NCBI GenBank assembly: GCA_016840185.1
Contig: JAEOSV010000092.1
Span: 1 to 12,339 of the forward strand
Origin: Candidatus Hermodarchaeota archaeon
GTDB lineage: Archaea; Asgardarchaeota; Hermodarchaeia; Hermodarchaeales; Hermodarchaeaceae
Reading direction: 5' to 3'
Length of the DNA: 12,339 nucleotides
Every line of letters begins with the position of its first letter. The first letter of the stretch is position 1. Both the position numbers and the translations under genes were made by a program. The notes beneath the pieces are model-generated. The model did no database searches and was not told where the DNA came from. It worked only from the letters and a program-made list of their open reading frames with translations. Of the stretch, positions 12,296-12,339 are shown one piece after another.

Positions 12296-12339
12296 ATGGC
12301 ATTAAGGGTTGAAAATCTCGTAGTTTACTATTGTATGCG
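12296..12339 (+). CDS. Start of a DppD-type ABC transporter ATPase (partial)
   Basis: Only 14 full codons are in the window. GGTGAGG (12284-12290) overlaps the dppC stop and lies 5 bases before ATG 12296. The peptide M-A-L-R-V-E-N-L-V-V-Y-Y matches the first strand of DppD/OppD ATPases (L-x-V-x-N-L-x-V-x-Y/F), just before the Walker A loop, which is off the window. Tight spacing to dppC supports one operon. The gene would supply one of the ATP-hydrolysing subunits on the cytoplasmic side. Confidence 0.75.
   Translation, partial: MALRVENLVVYYCM

Overview
The window looks archaeal. Shine-Dalgarno sites are of the GGTGA and GGAGG kind, TTG and GTG starts are frequent, TATA-like boxes sit about 25 bases ahead of probable transcription starts, and the gene content fits: an active-looking archaeal form III type RuBisCO, a presenilin-like membrane aspartyl protease, and exported proteins rich in N-glycosylation sequons. 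A mesophilic heterotroph or mixotroph, possibly of an Asgard lineage, is my guess. The lineage is inference and cannot be fixed from this window.

Layout. Positions 3-125 (+) hold the tail of a probable pyruvate kinase, which converges on a small HEAT-repeat protein (152-616, -). On the + strand then follow the two subunits of a glutaconate-type CoA-transferase (777-1688 and 1698-2477), a 10-TM EamA/DMT transporter (about 2539-3468) and the RuBisCO large subunit (3557-4789). RuBisCO converges on a presenilin-family protease (4818-5681, -). The region 5740-12339 is a peptide/nickel-family (Dpp/Opp) ABC importer locus spread over both strands. On the minus strand, in transcription order, are a DppB-type permease (8664-9686), a 4-TM protein (8206-8625), a 2-TM protein (7852-8154), the substrate-binding protein (5740-7704) and, past a terminator-like hairpin, the presenilin protease. 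On the plus strand are a small 2-TM protein (9821-10069), then, beyond a converging anchored WHy-like protein (10082-10585, -), a DppC-type permease (10770-12284) and the first codons of a DppD-type ATPase (12296 onward).

The most interesting part is the transporter. The substrate-binding protein has its family 5 fold in swapped order: the half that is normally C-terminal comes first, and the half that is normally N-terminal comes second, between one signal peptide and one C-terminal membrane anchor. This is what a natural circular permutation would look like. The partner DppC permease carries about 170-190 extra residues in its first extracellular loop, with the look of a jelly-roll (CBM/galactose-binding-like) domain. 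The usually adjacent dppB and dppC are on opposite strands, and four small membrane or anchored proteins of unknown function sit among them. Together these suggest an unusual archaeal solute importer with extra extracellular docking parts.

Metabolically, the CoA-transferase (acid/CoA ester exchange), pyruvate kinase and RuBisCO (nucleotide-ribose salvage into 3-phosphoglycerate, if form III) would suit a peptide- or organic-acid-using archaeon. No RNA gene, insertion sequence or CRISPR array was seen. No gene-free stretch exceeds about 200 bases.
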